Positions 1-9,688 are shown, counted from the first letter of the stretch. The stretch: 64,000 nt of DNA from Vibrio ichthyoenteri ATCC 700023 (GCF_000222605.1 NZ_AFWF01000031.1:1-64000), one strand, 5' to 3'. Notes: a model not told the origin generated them from the sequence alone. Program-made: numbers and translations.

Positions 1-9
1 GGCCTTTAA

Positions 10-36
10 CTCTGAAGAAATAGAGATTCTTCGGAG
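10..36 (+). promoter_or_regulatory. Hairpin in the vgrG leader
   Basis: A 10-bp stem (10-19 pairing with 27-36, one G-T pair) with a 7-nt loop lies 30 bases before vgrG. No clear run of T follows it, so it is not a convincing terminator. It may be an mRNA processing or stability element between vgrG and an upstream gene outside the window. Confidence 0.3.
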
Positions 37-66
37 ACTTTGCCGTTTAGAGAATAAGGAATAACG

Positions 67-2148
67 ATGGCGACATTAGCATTTACCATCAAAATTAATG
101 GATTAGAAGATAATAGCTTAGTCGTACGCAGCTTTGAAGGGCATGAGACGCTCTCTGACGGTGAGTTTGCTAATCAGTCTTGTTATGGCTTTCGCTACCA
201 AGTTGAGCTTGCCAGTCCTCGTTCAGACTTAACGCCGGATGACATCGTCGATCAACCCGTCGAGTTAACAATGTATCGTAATGGCCAATATGTGCAGCGC
301 GTGCATGGCATTGTACGCAGTTTCTCTCAAGGCTATATCGGCCACCACCACACCTTTTATTCTCTCACGATTGTCCCTGCGCTAGAGCGGTTATCTCTAA
401 GGCAAAACAGCCGTATTTTCCAGTTGCAAACCGTACCTGAAATCATCTCGGTGTTGTTGCAAGAGATGGGTATTCAAGATTATGCCTTCGCTTTAACACG
501 AGAGTGTTTGCCACGAGAGTTCTGCGTTCAATATCGAGAAACTGATTTAGCCTTTATTCAGCGCCTCGCCGCTGAAGAGGGGTTGGTATACAGTTTTGAA
601 CATGTTGATGGCAAACACTCGGTAATTTTTAGTGATGCAACTGACTTGTTGCCGAGTTTGGAAATGCCGGTTACCTATAATGCGCAGGCTGGTGGGGTTG
701 CTGACACGCCGTATATCCATGCCCTACAAAGCCACACGCAAGCAGAAGTGGCGCAAGTGACGCTGCATGATCGTAGCTTTAAAAAACCAACCTACCGTTT
801 TGCCCAACATGCCCAAGCAAGCGAGCTGGATTATCAGCGTGATGACTACGAGCACTTTGATTACCCAGGGCGTTATAAACAGGATCAAAGCGGTAAGGCG
901 TTTAGCCAGATTCGATTAGATTACCTGAGAAGAGAAGCGCACACCGCCAATGGACAAAGTAATCAGCCTTTGCTTCGAGCGGGCTACCGATTTGATCTGC
1001 AAGATCACCTAAACCCAGAGTTTAACCGCGAGTGGCTGGTGGTTTCAGTGACGCATAAAGGCGAACAACCACAAGCACTCGAAGAAGGGGCTGGCAGCGG
1101 CGCAACAACTTATACCAACAGTTTCAAATTGATCCCCGCCACACAAGTATGGCGCGCCGTCCCTCAAGCAAAACCACAAGTGGATGGGTCGATGATTGCC
1201 CTTGTAGTGGGGCCAGAAGGTGAAGAAATATACTGTGATGAACATGGGCGCGTAAAACTGCATTTCCCGTGGGATCGCTATTCCAACGGTAATGAACACA
1301 GCTCATGTTGGGTACGAGTTTCACAAGGGTGGGCGGGTTCGCAATATGGCATGATGGCAATACCGCGTATTGGCCATGAAGTGATTGTTGAGTTTCTCAA
1401 TGGCGACCCCGACCAGCCGATTGTGACAGGCCGAACTTATCATGCCACCAACGTTTCCCCCTATACGTTACCTGATCACAAAACCAAAACGGTGCTACGT
1501 AGCGAAACCCATCAAGGTGAAGGCTTTAATGAACTCAGTTTTGAAGATCAATCAGATGCAGAAAAAATCTACCTGCATGCGCAAAAAGATTTTGAAGCGG
1601 ATGTGCTTAACGACAGTACCACCCACATTAAACATGATAAGCACCTCACCATTGATAACGACCGTTTTAGCGAAATAAAAAACAATCATCACCTAACAGT
1701 AGCAGGCGAAAGCCGCAGCAAGATCAGCAAAGATCAGACGCTGATTGTTGATGGCTCAATGCACATTAAAACCGGTAAGTTATGGGTCAATGATGTCGGC
1801 AGTGAAGTGCACGTCAAAGCCGGGGAAAAAGTCGTCATAGAAGCGGGCAGCGAGATCACCGTCAAAGCAGGTGGCAGCTTTGTAAAAATCGACCCCGCGG
1901 GCGTGCACATTGTGGGTGCAGCAATCAATCTAAATTCAGGCGGCAGCGCAAGTAGCGGTAGTGGCTATGCAGGGCAAGTGGCAGCGCTGCCGCTGGGGGT
2001 AGCACCATTGGCTCCGCCATTATCGGTTACTCCAGAATTTGGTGCGGCAATTTTGAAAGCGGCGCAAGCTGGCGTTTATATGCTACCCATCTGTGGACAA
2101 CAAAGTGATGGTTCGTGCACCTTGGGCGAAGAGTGCCGTTGCAAATGA
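67..2148 (+). CDS. vgrG: T6SS spike protein VgrG
   Basis: VgrG forms the trimeric puncturing spike that caps the Hcp tube of the type VI secretion system and carries effectors out of the cell. The 693-residue protein has the usual order: N-terminal gp27-like region (about 1-380), the gp5-like OB fold with a [20 protein letters not shown]-type block (about 380-460), then a beta-helical needle rich in short polar repeats (about 490-630). The tail after residue 640 is Gly/Ser/Ala-rich and ends with four cysteines at 676, 684, 690 and 692, which is unusual. There is no large C-terminal effector domain. AAGGA lies 8-9 bases before the ATG. Its stop overlaps the start of the DUF4123 gene, so spike, adaptor and effector are probably co-translated. 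Confidence 0.95.
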   Translation: MATLAFTIKINGLEDNSLVVRSFEGHETLSDGEFANQSCYGFRYQVELASPRSDLTPDDIVDQPVELTMYRNGQYVQRVHGIVRSFSQGYIGHHHTFYSLTIVPALERLSLRQNSRIFQLQTVPEIISVLLQEMGIQDYAFALTRECLPREFCVQYRETDLAFIQRLAAEEGLVYSFEHVDGKHSVIFSDATDLLPSLEMPVTYNAQAGGVADTPYIHALQSHTQAEVAQVTLHDRSFKKPTYRFAQHAQASELDYQRDDYEHFDYPGRYKQDQSGKAFSQIRLDYLRREAHTANGQSNQPLLRAGYRFDLQDHLNPEFNREWLVVSVTHKGEQPQALEEGAGSGATTYTNSFKLIPATQVWRAVPQAKPQVDGSMIALVVGPEGEEIYCDEHGRVKLHFPWDRYSNGNEHSSCWVRVSQGWAGSQYGMMAIPRIGHEVIVEFLNGDPDQPIVTGRTYHATNVSPYTLPDHKTKTVLRSETHQGEGFNELSFEDQSDAEKIYLHAQKDFEADVLNDSTTHIKHDKHLTIDNDRFSEIKNNHHLTVAGESRSKISKDQTLIVDGSMHIKTGKLWVNDVGSEVHVKAGEKVVIEAGSEITVKAGGSFVKIDPAGVHIVGAAINLNSGGSASSGSGYAGQVAALPLGVAPLAPPLSVTPEFGAAILKAAQAGVYMLPICGQQSDGSCTLGEECRCK

Positions 2149-2945
2149 TGACAACGACAGACCTATTAACCCGAATTGAACAAGGCGCGTCTTTGTTTGC
2201 CATCGTTGACCCGAATCAATACCAAGACTCACTGGCTCTTTTTAAGCTCATCGATGGGATGGAGTTTCGTCGTCTTTTTCGAGGTACGCCTTATCAAGAG
2301 TTAATTCCCCACAGCCCTAAGCTCGTTAAATTGACGGAGCAAAGTCGCGCGCTTATTGATGATGTTTTTAAGTGCTTGTCTGGTTGTGTTGTCGCAAGTA
2401 ATGACGATATAGATCAACTCAACCAAACGTTAGGTGAAATGCTACTCGCTGAGCATGATTCTGAGGGAAAGGTATTTATGCGCTTTTTTGCACCTGCAAT
2501 GGCACATGTAATATTGAATAGCCCAGAACTTTCCCATTGCTGGCGAGGTTGCAGTCAGGTTTGGTTGCCCTGCTACAAAGGTGAACAATGGCTTGAGTTT
2601 GACAAAACAGACTGTATCAAACCATCAACTCTTCGGATTGCACCAGAAGATTCTCAAGCGGTGATCGCCGAACATCTTGCCTATTTGTTGGCAAAAACCA
2701 AAGCATGGCAAAACTTAACGTTGGTTGAGGTAAAACTGGCGGCGCAATCATTAGCAAAACTGACGACTCAAGAGACTCTCTCTGCGAAGAAAATGATGCA
2801 GTGGGCAGAGTGGCTTGCACTAAATACGTCAATCATGACTGAACCATCATGGCTTTCGCTATTAAACAATCCAATTTCAAATAATGAAAAGTGGCAGAGC
2901 GCACAGGCGCTTGTTAGTCAATCTGCGGAGATTACTCATGTCTAA
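2145..2945 (+). CDS. DUF4123 T6SS effector adaptor/chaperone
   Basis: This 266-residue protein has the DUF4123 pattern: an N-terminal FAIVDPNQ block followed by [21 protein letters not shown]4123 proteins (Tap-1/TEC) bind an effector and load it on the cognate VgrG. The ATG at 2145 overlaps the vgrG stop (ATGATGA), and a second ATG follows at once at 2148. An in-frame ATG further upstream at 2115 lies inside vgrG and is less likely. The gene's end overlaps the start of the effector at 2938 by 8 bases. The vgrG-DUF4123-effector order matches known adaptor-dependent T6SS cargo loci such as V. cholerae vgrG1-tap1-tseL, although the cargo here differs. Confidence 0.88.
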   Translation: MMTTTDLLTRIEQGASLFAIVDPNQYQDSLALFKLIDGMEFRRLFRGTPYQELIPHSPKLVKLTEQSRALIDDVFKCLSGCVVASNDDIDQLNQTLGEMLLAEHDSEGKVFMRFFAPAMAHVILNSPELSHCWRGCSQVWLPCYKGEQWLEFDKTDCIKPSTLRIAPEDSQAVIAEHLAYLLAKTKAWQNLTLVEVKLAAQSLAKLTTQETLSAKKMMQWAEWLALNTSIMTEPSWLSLLNNPISNNEKWQSAQALVSQSAEITHV

Positions 2946-5900
2946 CTCTAAAATAGAATTACCTAGTATTGACGTTGCCCCGAGCAGTGGTCCTTTCCCG
3001 CTAAACCCCGCTTTACCGATTTCTGTATGTAAACCTGAAAAACAACCGAAGAAATATAAAGATATCGCCTATTTGATGGATGGCGATTATTTCTATTTAT
3101 TGACTGAAGACGCTTGTGATTTTCTTGATGATGCAGAAAAAAAACTGCAAAGCGTGATAAAGGACAGAGGCAAAGATAATGTTATGTCCGCATTGGCGCA
3201 AGCAGGCGTGATAGATGGATTACTAAGCACTGAACCAAGCAGTTTTTTATCCGATCAAGATAAGGCTGATTATTTAGAAAAAAAGCAGTGGCTAGCAGAG
3301 GCACCTAAAAACGCCGCGAAGTATCACGAGTCACAAGGTCAATTTGCTACAGGACAAGGATGGCAAGATTTATACATTTATCACACAGAGCAGATTGAAC
3401 ATTATCAAAAAAAAGGCCGAAAAGCCGCAAAAGAGCAAGGTTATGTGTGGGACAAAGAGACTCTTTATTCGCCGAAAGAAACCAAAATCAAACAATTCAT
3501 CGCACAATATAAACAGGCGCGACATGTCTTTGCTGAAGAGAGAGAAAATACACCGCAAGAGCAAATTAATAATCTAGAACAACGCATCATTCAGACCAAA
3601 GCTTTTATTGAAAGCCTTCCTAAAGGCTATGATGTACATAAAGCGGCGGAATTGGCACTGAGTAGAAGTGAATTATCGTTAGCAAAAAAATCACTGATGT
3701 TAGAAAAGTTAACCGACGCAATAGAACATTTAGCCTTGGCCGGTATTGCGACGCCAGAATTCGCTTTGGCGAATATATCTGGTGACGATGGCCATAGCTT
3801 GCTGGCTGAATACCATCGCTACATGATTGACGCGGATAACTTTGAACAATCACTCCAAAATAGGCTGAAAGCGTTAGACAGTTCGACCAATCATTACGCT
3901 ATCCCGCCAAAAGACATTTTGCGTGAAGAGTATGAGGTGCTTAAGAGTTTAAGAAGTAAAGCGAAGCAATTGCATCAACAAGCTCAAATAGCGATAGCGA
4001 AGATGGGCAACCCTTGTTTTTTGCTTTGGAACCCATCGGATTATAAAACCAAGCCCTCAGATAGAGTGTTTACCGATCAATTTCCGCTACGTGAATATTT
4101 ACGAGGGACGCCTAACCCAAAAAGTAGAGAGGGGCAGTTCGAACAATTACGTTACTTCAGTTTGGCCTATTTGGCACAGCCTGAAGTGGATGGAACGACA
4201 GCAAAACCGGATTGGTCAGCAACGCTTAAAAATGATACCGCTTTTTATACGGCCATGAGGCAGTATGTCGACCGCCTTCCAATAGAGAAGGGCTGGTTTG
4301 ATGAGCGTGGTCTGTTTCTTTATGATGAATTTAAACACTCGCTCACTAAGAATAATATTCAGATTGAAGCTTTAGGTGAAGACTACGGTCAGGCGAAAGA
4401 GTGGCAGGCCACATTAGAACAAGTGCTTTACTCTGATGAGCTGAGAAAAAGGATCGACCCATTTGATGGCTCACTTCAGGGGCAGTTTTTCCGTTTTGTG
4501 ACCTTAGATGTGAATGCTGGCGCTGAGATAAACACTAAGCTTGAAGTAAAGAGTGATCTTTTTTCAAGCGAGAGTGCTATAGAGAAAAAAATGGAAGTGA
4601 AAGGTGAAGTGGTACTTGCGCGCGGAGAAATAAACCTAGTGCAAGCTATGAGCGGCCAAAAATATCTCTACTACCCTTCAGCCGCTGATGTTAAGCCAAA
4701 CCGTGAACTTGATGTTGACTACATGGACAACGGCGAACAAAAAACAACAATCTTTTGTTTTGGTGCATTACAAAACCGGATTTCTATTAAAGCGTATGGT
4801 TTTGCGGGTGCGAACTTGGCTTTAGGAGCGGGCGTTAAATATGGCTCGAATGGTTTGGAGTTTAGTAACGTTTATCAACAGAAAAAGCATCTAGGTAGCG
4901 AAGTACTCACAACAGAGCTCGTTGAACTGAAAGCGGAAGCTCAATTGGGTGTTGAGTTGGCCTGCTACATCGACTGGCATTTACCTCAAGGGAAGCACGC
5001 GATTCCTGATTATCTTATCGATGATCAATCGCAGCCGATGACGTTAGCGAAAATGGCCGCGAAAGCAGAAGTGTCCAAAGAGATAAAATGGCCGTTTTAT
5101 TTTCGATTAGCCGATAAAAAAATACTCATTGGTATGCAAGTAGAGAATGTCGGGGCAAAATTTATCGTCGAAGGTGCTATCAACCCAGATGGCCTCAGTG
5201 CGTGGGTTTGGCAGTTTCAAAGGTTATTAAGGCAATGCAATTATAAACGTATTGAAATTGCTGACAGCGAAACCTTTAATACCATGAGTATGCTCAGTCG
5301 TTCAATGTTGTATAGCCAGTTGCAGATCGGGCTATTTTTAGCCAAAGGCAAAGATACGTTAGATAACATTTTGAGTGTGTTTGATAGTGACCGCGCAGGC
5401 GTTGTTGCTTACACACTCTATCAAGGCGATGAAACTTTCTTGAGAGATTGGGTTCGTTTGATGCACCCAGAAGCTCTAGGGCCGTTGATTGGCACGTTGT
5501 TGAGAGAGCCGAAGGAAGTCGATATTGAAAGTATGGGTACCATTGTTAACTATAATAAAACAGCTGTTTTAGCAATGCAGCAGATTGCATTGGCGAATAT
5601 ATTACGTTGGCTGGCGACGGATCCTGCAAAGGTAATTATTCATCGTTTGGTGGAAGAAGCGTTTGCGCGCACAGAGCCAAATGAAACCTCAGAATATAAA
5701 GAAGGGCGCTTGCTTGATTTTAAAGATGTTACAGAGAACGTTGAGTTATTTTTAATTCGAAAGGTGGCGTTAGATAAAAAATCTTTACTTAATCAAGAGA
5801 GAGAAAAGGCTTTAATAACGGCTGAGCGAAATCTAGTTGAGATCACCTCACCTTTGTATAACTATGTTTGTGTACATGAGGACGAGTTTAAAATGAAAGT

Positions 5901-5946
5901 AGCGGATTACAAGCGAAGCAAAATGAAAACATGGGGAGCGTACTAA
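2938..5946 (+). CDS. Putative T6SS effector, activity not recognised
   Basis: A 1002-residue protein with no signal peptide, encoded directly after the adaptor and before a Sel1-repeat gene. This position identifies it as the secreted cargo. The N-terminal ~400 residues are charged and mainly helical. A Gly/Ala-rich, probably beta-rich block (KAYGFAGANLALGAGV) lies near residue 620. The last ~204 residues are helical and form a separable module, because a second copy stands alone at 8042-8656. I see no GxSxG lipase motif, paired HxK phospholipase-D motif, PAAR repeat, MIX motif or clear transmembrane hairpin. The toxic activity therefore stays unknown. The start at 2938 (MSNSKIELP) is preferred over an in-frame ATG at 2884 inside the adaptor gene. 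The stop overlaps the next start as TAATG. The export signals on the putative immunity proteins suggest an envelope or periplasmic target (inference). Confidence 0.7.
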   Translation: MSNSKIELPSIDVAPSSGPFPLNPALPISVCKPEKQPKKYKDIAYLMDGDYFYLLTEDACDFLDDAEKKLQSVIKDRGKDNVMSALAQAGVIDGLLSTEPSSFLSDQDKADYLEKKQWLAEAPKNAAKYHESQGQFATGQGWQDLYIYHTEQIEHYQKKGRKAAKEQGYVWDKETLYSPKETKIKQFIAQYKQARHVFAEERENTPQEQINNLEQRIIQTKAFIESLPKGYDVHKAAELALSRSELSLAKKSLMLEKLTDAIEHLALAGIATPEFALANISGDDGHSLLAEYHRYMIDADNFEQSLQNRLKALDSSTNHYAIPPKDILREEYEVLKSLRSKAKQLHQQAQIAIAKMGNPCFLLWNPSDYKTKPSDRVFTDQFPLREYLRGTPNPKSREGQFEQLRYFSLAYLAQPEVDGTTAKPDWSATLKNDTAFYTAMRQYVDRLPIEKGWFDERGLFLYDEFKHSLTKNNIQIEALGEDYGQAKEWQATLEQVLYSDELRKRIDPFDGSLQGQFFRFVTLDVNAGAEINTKLEVKSDLFSSESAIEKKMEVKGEVVLARGEINLVQAMSGQKYLYYPSAADVKPNRELDVDYMDNGEQKTTIFCFGALQNRISIKAYGFAGANLALGAGVKYGSNGLEFSNVYQQKKHLGSEVLTTELVELKAEAQLGVELACYIDWHLPQGKHAIPDYLIDDQSQPMTLAKMAAKAEVSKEIKWPFYFRLADKKILIGMQVENVGAKFIVEGAINPDGLSAWVWQFQRLLRQCNYKRIEIADSETFNTMSMLSRSMLYSQLQIGLFLAKGKDTLDNILSVFDSDRAGVVAYTLYQGDETFLRDWVRLMHPEALGPLIGTLLREPKEVDIESMGTIVNYNKTAVLAMQQIALANILRWLATDPAKVIIHRLVEEAFARTEPNETSEYKEGRLLDFKDVTENVELFLIRKVALDKKSLLNQEREKALITAERNLVEITSPLYNYVCVHEDEFKMKVADYKRSKMKTWGAY

Positions 5947-6932
5947 TGAAATGGTTAAATTGTTATACATTTATTTTAGTAGTTTTTGTGTTTGGTTTCT
6001 CATCGCTACTTCATGCAAACCAGCCAATCGACGAACTAACCCCTGAACAGGCTTATCAACAAGGATCATTGTTGTATCAACAGAATAAATACAATCAAGC
6101 CAAACCACTATTAAAGTTTGCGGCAGACCATAATCATTCTCCGGCGGCAGCAATGTATGCTTCAATGTTTTTCTCCAATACATTTATCCAGTCAGAAGGA
6201 GAACATGAATACACTTTAAAATCTGCGGAACTGGGTAATGTATTTGCGATGGTTGCCGCATCGAGCCGGCGAGCATTGGCAGATAGAGAGTATTGGAGAA
6301 ATAAAGTAATCCCTATACTAGAACAAAGAGCTGCTCAAGATGATGGATTAGCGATGCGTTTATTTTATGTATTGACTATCTTTCAAGATAAAGCGGAAGC
6401 GCTTAGTTGGCTGGAACAAGCAGCAGAGGCTGGAGATGCATTCTCACAGCATGAGCTAGCCAAACGATACGAAAATGGTCATGACTGGTTTCTAATTCCC
6501 GGTAAGCGTGAGAAAGAAATTGAACGCCTTTTAAAAACAGCAGCAGATTCAGGTTATCGACCAGCTATGCTTGACTATGCTTACCGGTTAGAAAATCGAG
6601 GTGACATTGAAGGGTATCAATACATTATCGATAATCTTGTGGCTATTGGTGATGCGGAGGCTATTCGAGGCCTCGGAGCACATTACCGAATGGCTAAAAA
6701 AGCTGAACTATCAGCTTATTATTATAAAATATTCTTAGATACGATGGGTAACGAAGGGCAAAATAATGGTTACGAGACAGTTCAGTTTTTTTATGATGTA
6801 GTTATAAAAGAATTGACGCCTTTGCAAGTAAATCAAGTAAAGAAAAAGGTTAATAAGTATCTGAAAAACCACACGGTGCATTTTCAAAAAAGAATCAAAG
6901 ATTATGAGTATACCGTCGATTCGTTTAAATAG
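5946..6932 (+). CDS. Sel1-repeat putative immunity protein (copy 1)
   Basis: A 328-residue protein with a clear signal peptide (hydrophobic core after MKWLNCYTF, likely cut after LHA) and TPR/Sel1-like helical repeats with QGSLLYQQNKYNQAKPLL and GDAFSQHELAKRYENG motifs. The start overlaps the effector stop (TAATG), so it is translationally coupled to the toxin. Sel1-like immunity proteins, sometimes in tandem, are known beside Pseudomonas Tle5 (PldA/PldB) effectors. By analogy this is the cognate periplasmic immunity protein of the effector before it. It is closely similar to copies 2 and 3 downstream. The ATG at 5946 is preferred over one at 5931 inside the effector gene. Confidence 0.72.
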   Translation: MKWLNCYTFILVVFVFGFSSLLHANQPIDELTPEQAYQQGSLLYQQNKYNQAKPLLKFAADHNHSPAAAMYASMFFSNTFIQSEGEHEYTLKSAELGNVFAMVAASSRRALADREYWRNKVIPILEQRAAQDDGLAMRLFYVLTIFQDKAEALSWLEQAAEAGDAFSQHELAKRYENGHDWFLIPGKREKEIERLLKTAADSGYRPAMLDYAYRLENRGDIEGYQYIIDNLVAIGDAEAIRGLGAHYRMAKKAELSAYYYKIFLDTMGNEGQNNGYETVQFFYDVVIKELTPLQVNQVKKKVNKYLKNHTVHFQKRIKDYEYTVDSFK

Positions 6933-6945
6933 TTCAATGCTCTCT

Positions 6946-6970
6946 AAGGCCGTATGTAACGGGCTTTTTA
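6946..6970 (+). terminator. Weak terminator-like hairpin after copy 1
   Basis: AAGGCCG (6946-6952) can pair with CGGGCTT (6960-6966) with one mismatch, followed by TTTAT. It lies between the first and second Sel1-repeat genes. Confidence 0.4.
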
Positions 6971-7000
6971 TCCTTGTATGATTTTTTAAGGAAGAATGAA

Positions 7001-7978
7001 ATGCTTAGGATATGGCGATTATTAATATTGGCACTTTGTATTAGTAGTGCTTCAATGGCATTCCCTAATTCGGCTATTGATGAGCTAACACCTGAGCAAG
7101 CTTACCAGCAAGGTATGCTGCTCTATCAACAAAACAAATATACGCAAGCGAGACCACTCTTAAAGCAGGCTGCTAATCGCGGCTATCCAGCAGCAGCATT
7201 GATGTATGCCGATACATTTTATGCCAACTTGTTTATTCAAACGGAAGAAGAATCAGAATACATTGTTAAAGCCGCGGAGATGGGCAGCATAATAGGTATG
7301 TTAGAGGCAGGAAGCGCACGTTCCATAAATGGTAAGAGTCACTTATGGAGTGCTAAGAGTGATCGTGTACTAAATGACCTTGCAGATAAAGGTAATGCGT
7401 TTGCTATGAGTCTTTTATCTGGCAGCTCTGATAGTCATGATGAGAGATTCGATTGGTTAAAAAAAGCAGCAGAAGCGGGGGATGCTTTTGCCCAACATGA
7501 GCTAGCGAGGCGTTATGGAAGTGGCGATGACTGGTTTCTTATTCCTGGCAAACGAGAAAAAGAAACCGAACGTTTTTTCAAAGCCGCTGCTGATTCAGGT
7601 TATTGGCTAGGTATGCTCGATTATGCAGATCGCCTTAAAAAGCGCGGTAATATTAAAGGCTATCAATCAATCATCGATGAGCTAGTTGAAGCTGGAGACG
7701 CATTATCAATTTTGGGGATTTCGGGTAGCTATGTTGATGCCAGGGAATATGAGTTAGCTGCGTATTACAGCAAAATTTATCTCGATTCTATGGGCAATGA
7801 AGGCAAGCAAAGTGGATATAAAGCAGCTCAGTCAATCTATGATGAAGCGGCTCTACCTCTTACCCCTGAACAGATTAAACAAGTCGATGTTAGAGTCCAA
7901 CAATACCTAAAAACTCACACGGTTCGTTATCAAAAACGCATCAAGGATTACGAGTACACGTTAGATTCTTTTCAATGA
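7001..7978 (+). CDS. Sel1-repeat putative immunity protein (copy 2)
   Basis: A 325-residue paralogue of the protein at 5946. It has its own signal peptide (MLRIWRLLILALCISSASMA, probably cut before FPN) and the same repeat architecture, including the GDDWFLIPGKREKE block and the C-terminal RIKDYEYTLDSF motif. AAGGAAG lies 6-8 bases before the ATG at 7001; a TTG at 6974 is in frame but has no ribosome site. No toxin module precedes it, so it is an orphan immunity gene that may protect against related effectors of other strains. It diverges clearly from copy 1 in the central region (about residues 90-150). Confidence 0.68.
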   Translation: MLRIWRLLILALCISSASMAFPNSAIDELTPEQAYQQGMLLYQQNKYTQARPLLKQAANRGYPAAALMYADTFYANLFIQTEEESEYIVKAAEMGSIIGMLEAGSARSINGKSHLWSAKSDRVLNDLADKGNAFAMSLLSGSSDSHDERFDWLKKAAEAGDAFAQHELARRYGSGDDWFLIPGKREKETERFFKAAADSGYWLGMLDYADRLKKRGNIKGYQSIIDELVEAGDALSILGISGSYVDAREYELAAYYSKIYLDSMGNEGKQSGYKAAQSIYDEAALPLTPEQIKQVDVRVQQYLKTHTVRYQKRIKDYEYTLDSFQ

Positions 7979-7992
7979 TTCAATCCCCACCA

Positions 7993-8016
7993 AGGTCGCA
8001 CATCGCGGCCTCTTTT
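7993..8016 (+). terminator. Terminator after copy 2
   Basis: A 7-bp stem AGGTCGC/GCGGCCT with loop ACATC is followed by CTTTT. The AAGGTCGCACATC string recurs after copy 3 at 9659, so the terminator is part of the duplicated unit. Confidence 0.6.
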
Positions 8017-8041
8017 GTACTTAGCGTCTGACCCCTATGGT

Positions 8042-8656
8042 TTTTTAGCCAAAGGCAAAGATACGTTAGATAACATATTGAGTGTGTTTGACAGCGACCG
8101 CGCAGGCCTTGTTGCTTACACACTCTATCAAGGTGATGAAACATTTTTACGAGATTGGGTTCGATTAATGCATCCAGAAGCTCTAGGGCCGTTGATTGGT
8201 ACTTTGTTGAGAGAGCCAGAAGAAATTTATGTGAAGTTAGCGAAAGGTCGAGACATTAAATACTTGGAAAACCAAGTATTAGCGATGCAGCAAATAGCAC
8301 TCGCAAATATATTACATTGGTTGGCGACGGATCCTGCAAAGGTAATTATTCATCGATTGGTTGAAGAGGCGTTTGCACGCACAGAGCCTGATGAGACCTC
8401 AGAATATAAAGAAGGACGCTTGCTCGATTTTAAAGAGGTTAAAGAGAAAGTTGAATTATTTTTAAAAAAAGGTGTGAGTCTAACAGCAGACGATAAACTC
8501 ACCGATGATAGGCAACGAGCATTGATAAAAGTTCAACGATATTTAGATTATATTGTCTTGCCATTGTACTCGAATGTCTGTGCACAAGAGGATGAACTTA
8601 AAATGAAAGTAGCAAATCATAAGCGAAGCAAAATGAAAGCATGGGGAACGTACTAA
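8042..8656 (+). pseudogene. Orphan C-terminal toxin module of the T6SS effector
   Basis: The 204 codons from FLAKGKDTLDN to the stop align with the last 203 residues of the effector at 2938-5946. The first ~150 bases are nearly identical and the middle and end diverge. Homology begins abruptly at TTTTTAGCCAAAGGC (8042 here, 5335 in the effector). The frame stays open back to a TTG at 8015, but that codon lies in the T-tract of the preceding terminator and has no ribosome-binding site, so I do not regard the fragment as independently expressed. Its stop overlaps the next ATG as TAATG, exactly as in the full-length locus. This is the layout of displaced tip/immunity cassettes known in Rhs and CDI polymorphic toxins. 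It could be a recombination donor or decaying debris. Confidence 0.75.
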
Positions 8657-9638
8657 TGAAATCGTTAAATTATAGATTTATCTTAGTCGCTTTTGTTTTG
8701 GTTTTTCATCGCTACTTCATGCCAACCAGTCAGTTGATGAGCTAACACCAGAGCAAGCTTACCAGCAAGGTACGCTGCTCTATCAACAGAATAAATACAA
8801 TCAAGCCAAACCACTATTAAAGTTTGCGGCAGACCATAATCATTCTCCGGCCGCAGCAATGTATGCTTCAATGTTGTTCTCCAATACATTTATTCAGTCA
8901 GAAGGAGAACATGAATACACTTTAAAATCTGCGGAACTAGGTAATATATTAGCGATGGTTGCCGCATCGAGTCGAAGAGCATTGAGTGGCCGCGAGTATT
9001 GGCGAACAAAAGTGACTCCAATACTAGAGCGACAAGCAAATAAAGATGATGCGTTGGCGATGCGCTTGCTTTCAATGCTAACCGCTTTCGAAGATGAATC
9101 GGTTTCGTTTGATTGGTTAGTTGAAGCCGCTGAGTCGGGAGACGAATTCTCACAGCATCAACTTGCACGACACTATGAGATGGGCGATGGTTGGTTTCTG
9201 ATTCCCGGTAAGCGTGAGAAAGAAATTGAACGTCTTTTAAAAACAGCAGCAGATTCAGGTTATTGGCCTGCTATGCGTTCTTATGCTTATCTACTTCAAG
9301 ACCGAGGGGATATCAAAGGGTATCAGGCTATTATTGATGAGCTTTTGGAAGTCGGTGATGCTGCTGTTATTCGAGCTCTCGGATCATTCTATCGAACCAA
9401 TAAGAACGAAGAATTGTCAGCCTACTATTATAAAATTTATGTAGATGCTATGGGGCAAGAAGGGAAAGAGAGCAGTCACGAGACTGTTAAGTTTTTTTAT
9501 GATGAAGTATCGAAAATTTTAACACCCGAGCAGATTAAACAAGTCGATTTAAAAGTCCAACAATACCTAAAAACTCACACGGTTCGTTATCAAAAACGCA
9601 TCAAAGATTACGAGTACACGTTAGATTCGTTTAAGTAA
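8656..9638 (+). pseudogene. Frameshifted Sel1-repeat immunity gene (copy 3)
   Basis: The gene begins at an ATG overlapping the orphan toxin stop. Compared with copy 1 it lacks one base within the T/G-rich stretch that encodes the signal-peptide core (about 8690-8710). The reading frame therefore ends at TAA 8743-8745 after 29 codons. The rest, in the other frame, is intact to 9638 and matches the immunity family (GDGWFLIPGKREKE, RIKDYEYTLDSFK). The only later in-frame ATG start, at 8859, would give a 259-residue protein without signal peptide or first repeat. The deletion could be real decay, slippage at the homopolymer, or a sequencing error. Confidence 0.75.
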
Positions 9639-9658
9639 AACTTAATCCATTGCAAACT

Positions 9659-9688
9659 AAGGTCGCACATCAGAGGTGGCCTTTTTTT
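9659..9688 (+). terminator. Terminator closing the T6SS module
   Basis: AAGGTCGC (9659-9666) pairs with GTGGCCTT (9676-9683, with G-T pairs), followed by a run of seven T. This is the last element of the duplicated toxin/immunity unit. Confidence 0.7.

Noticed and set aside
2938-5946. Effector as a TseL-type (Tle2) lipase, by analogy with V. cholerae vgrG1-tap1-tseL
   Set aside because: No GxSxG elbow in a suitable context, length is 1002 rather than ~640 residues, and the immunity proteins are Sel1-type.
8015-8041. TTG at 8015 as start of an independently expressed 213-residue protein
   Set aside because: The TTG lies inside the T-run of the preceding terminator, has no ribosome site, and the first nine codons are not part of the effector homology.
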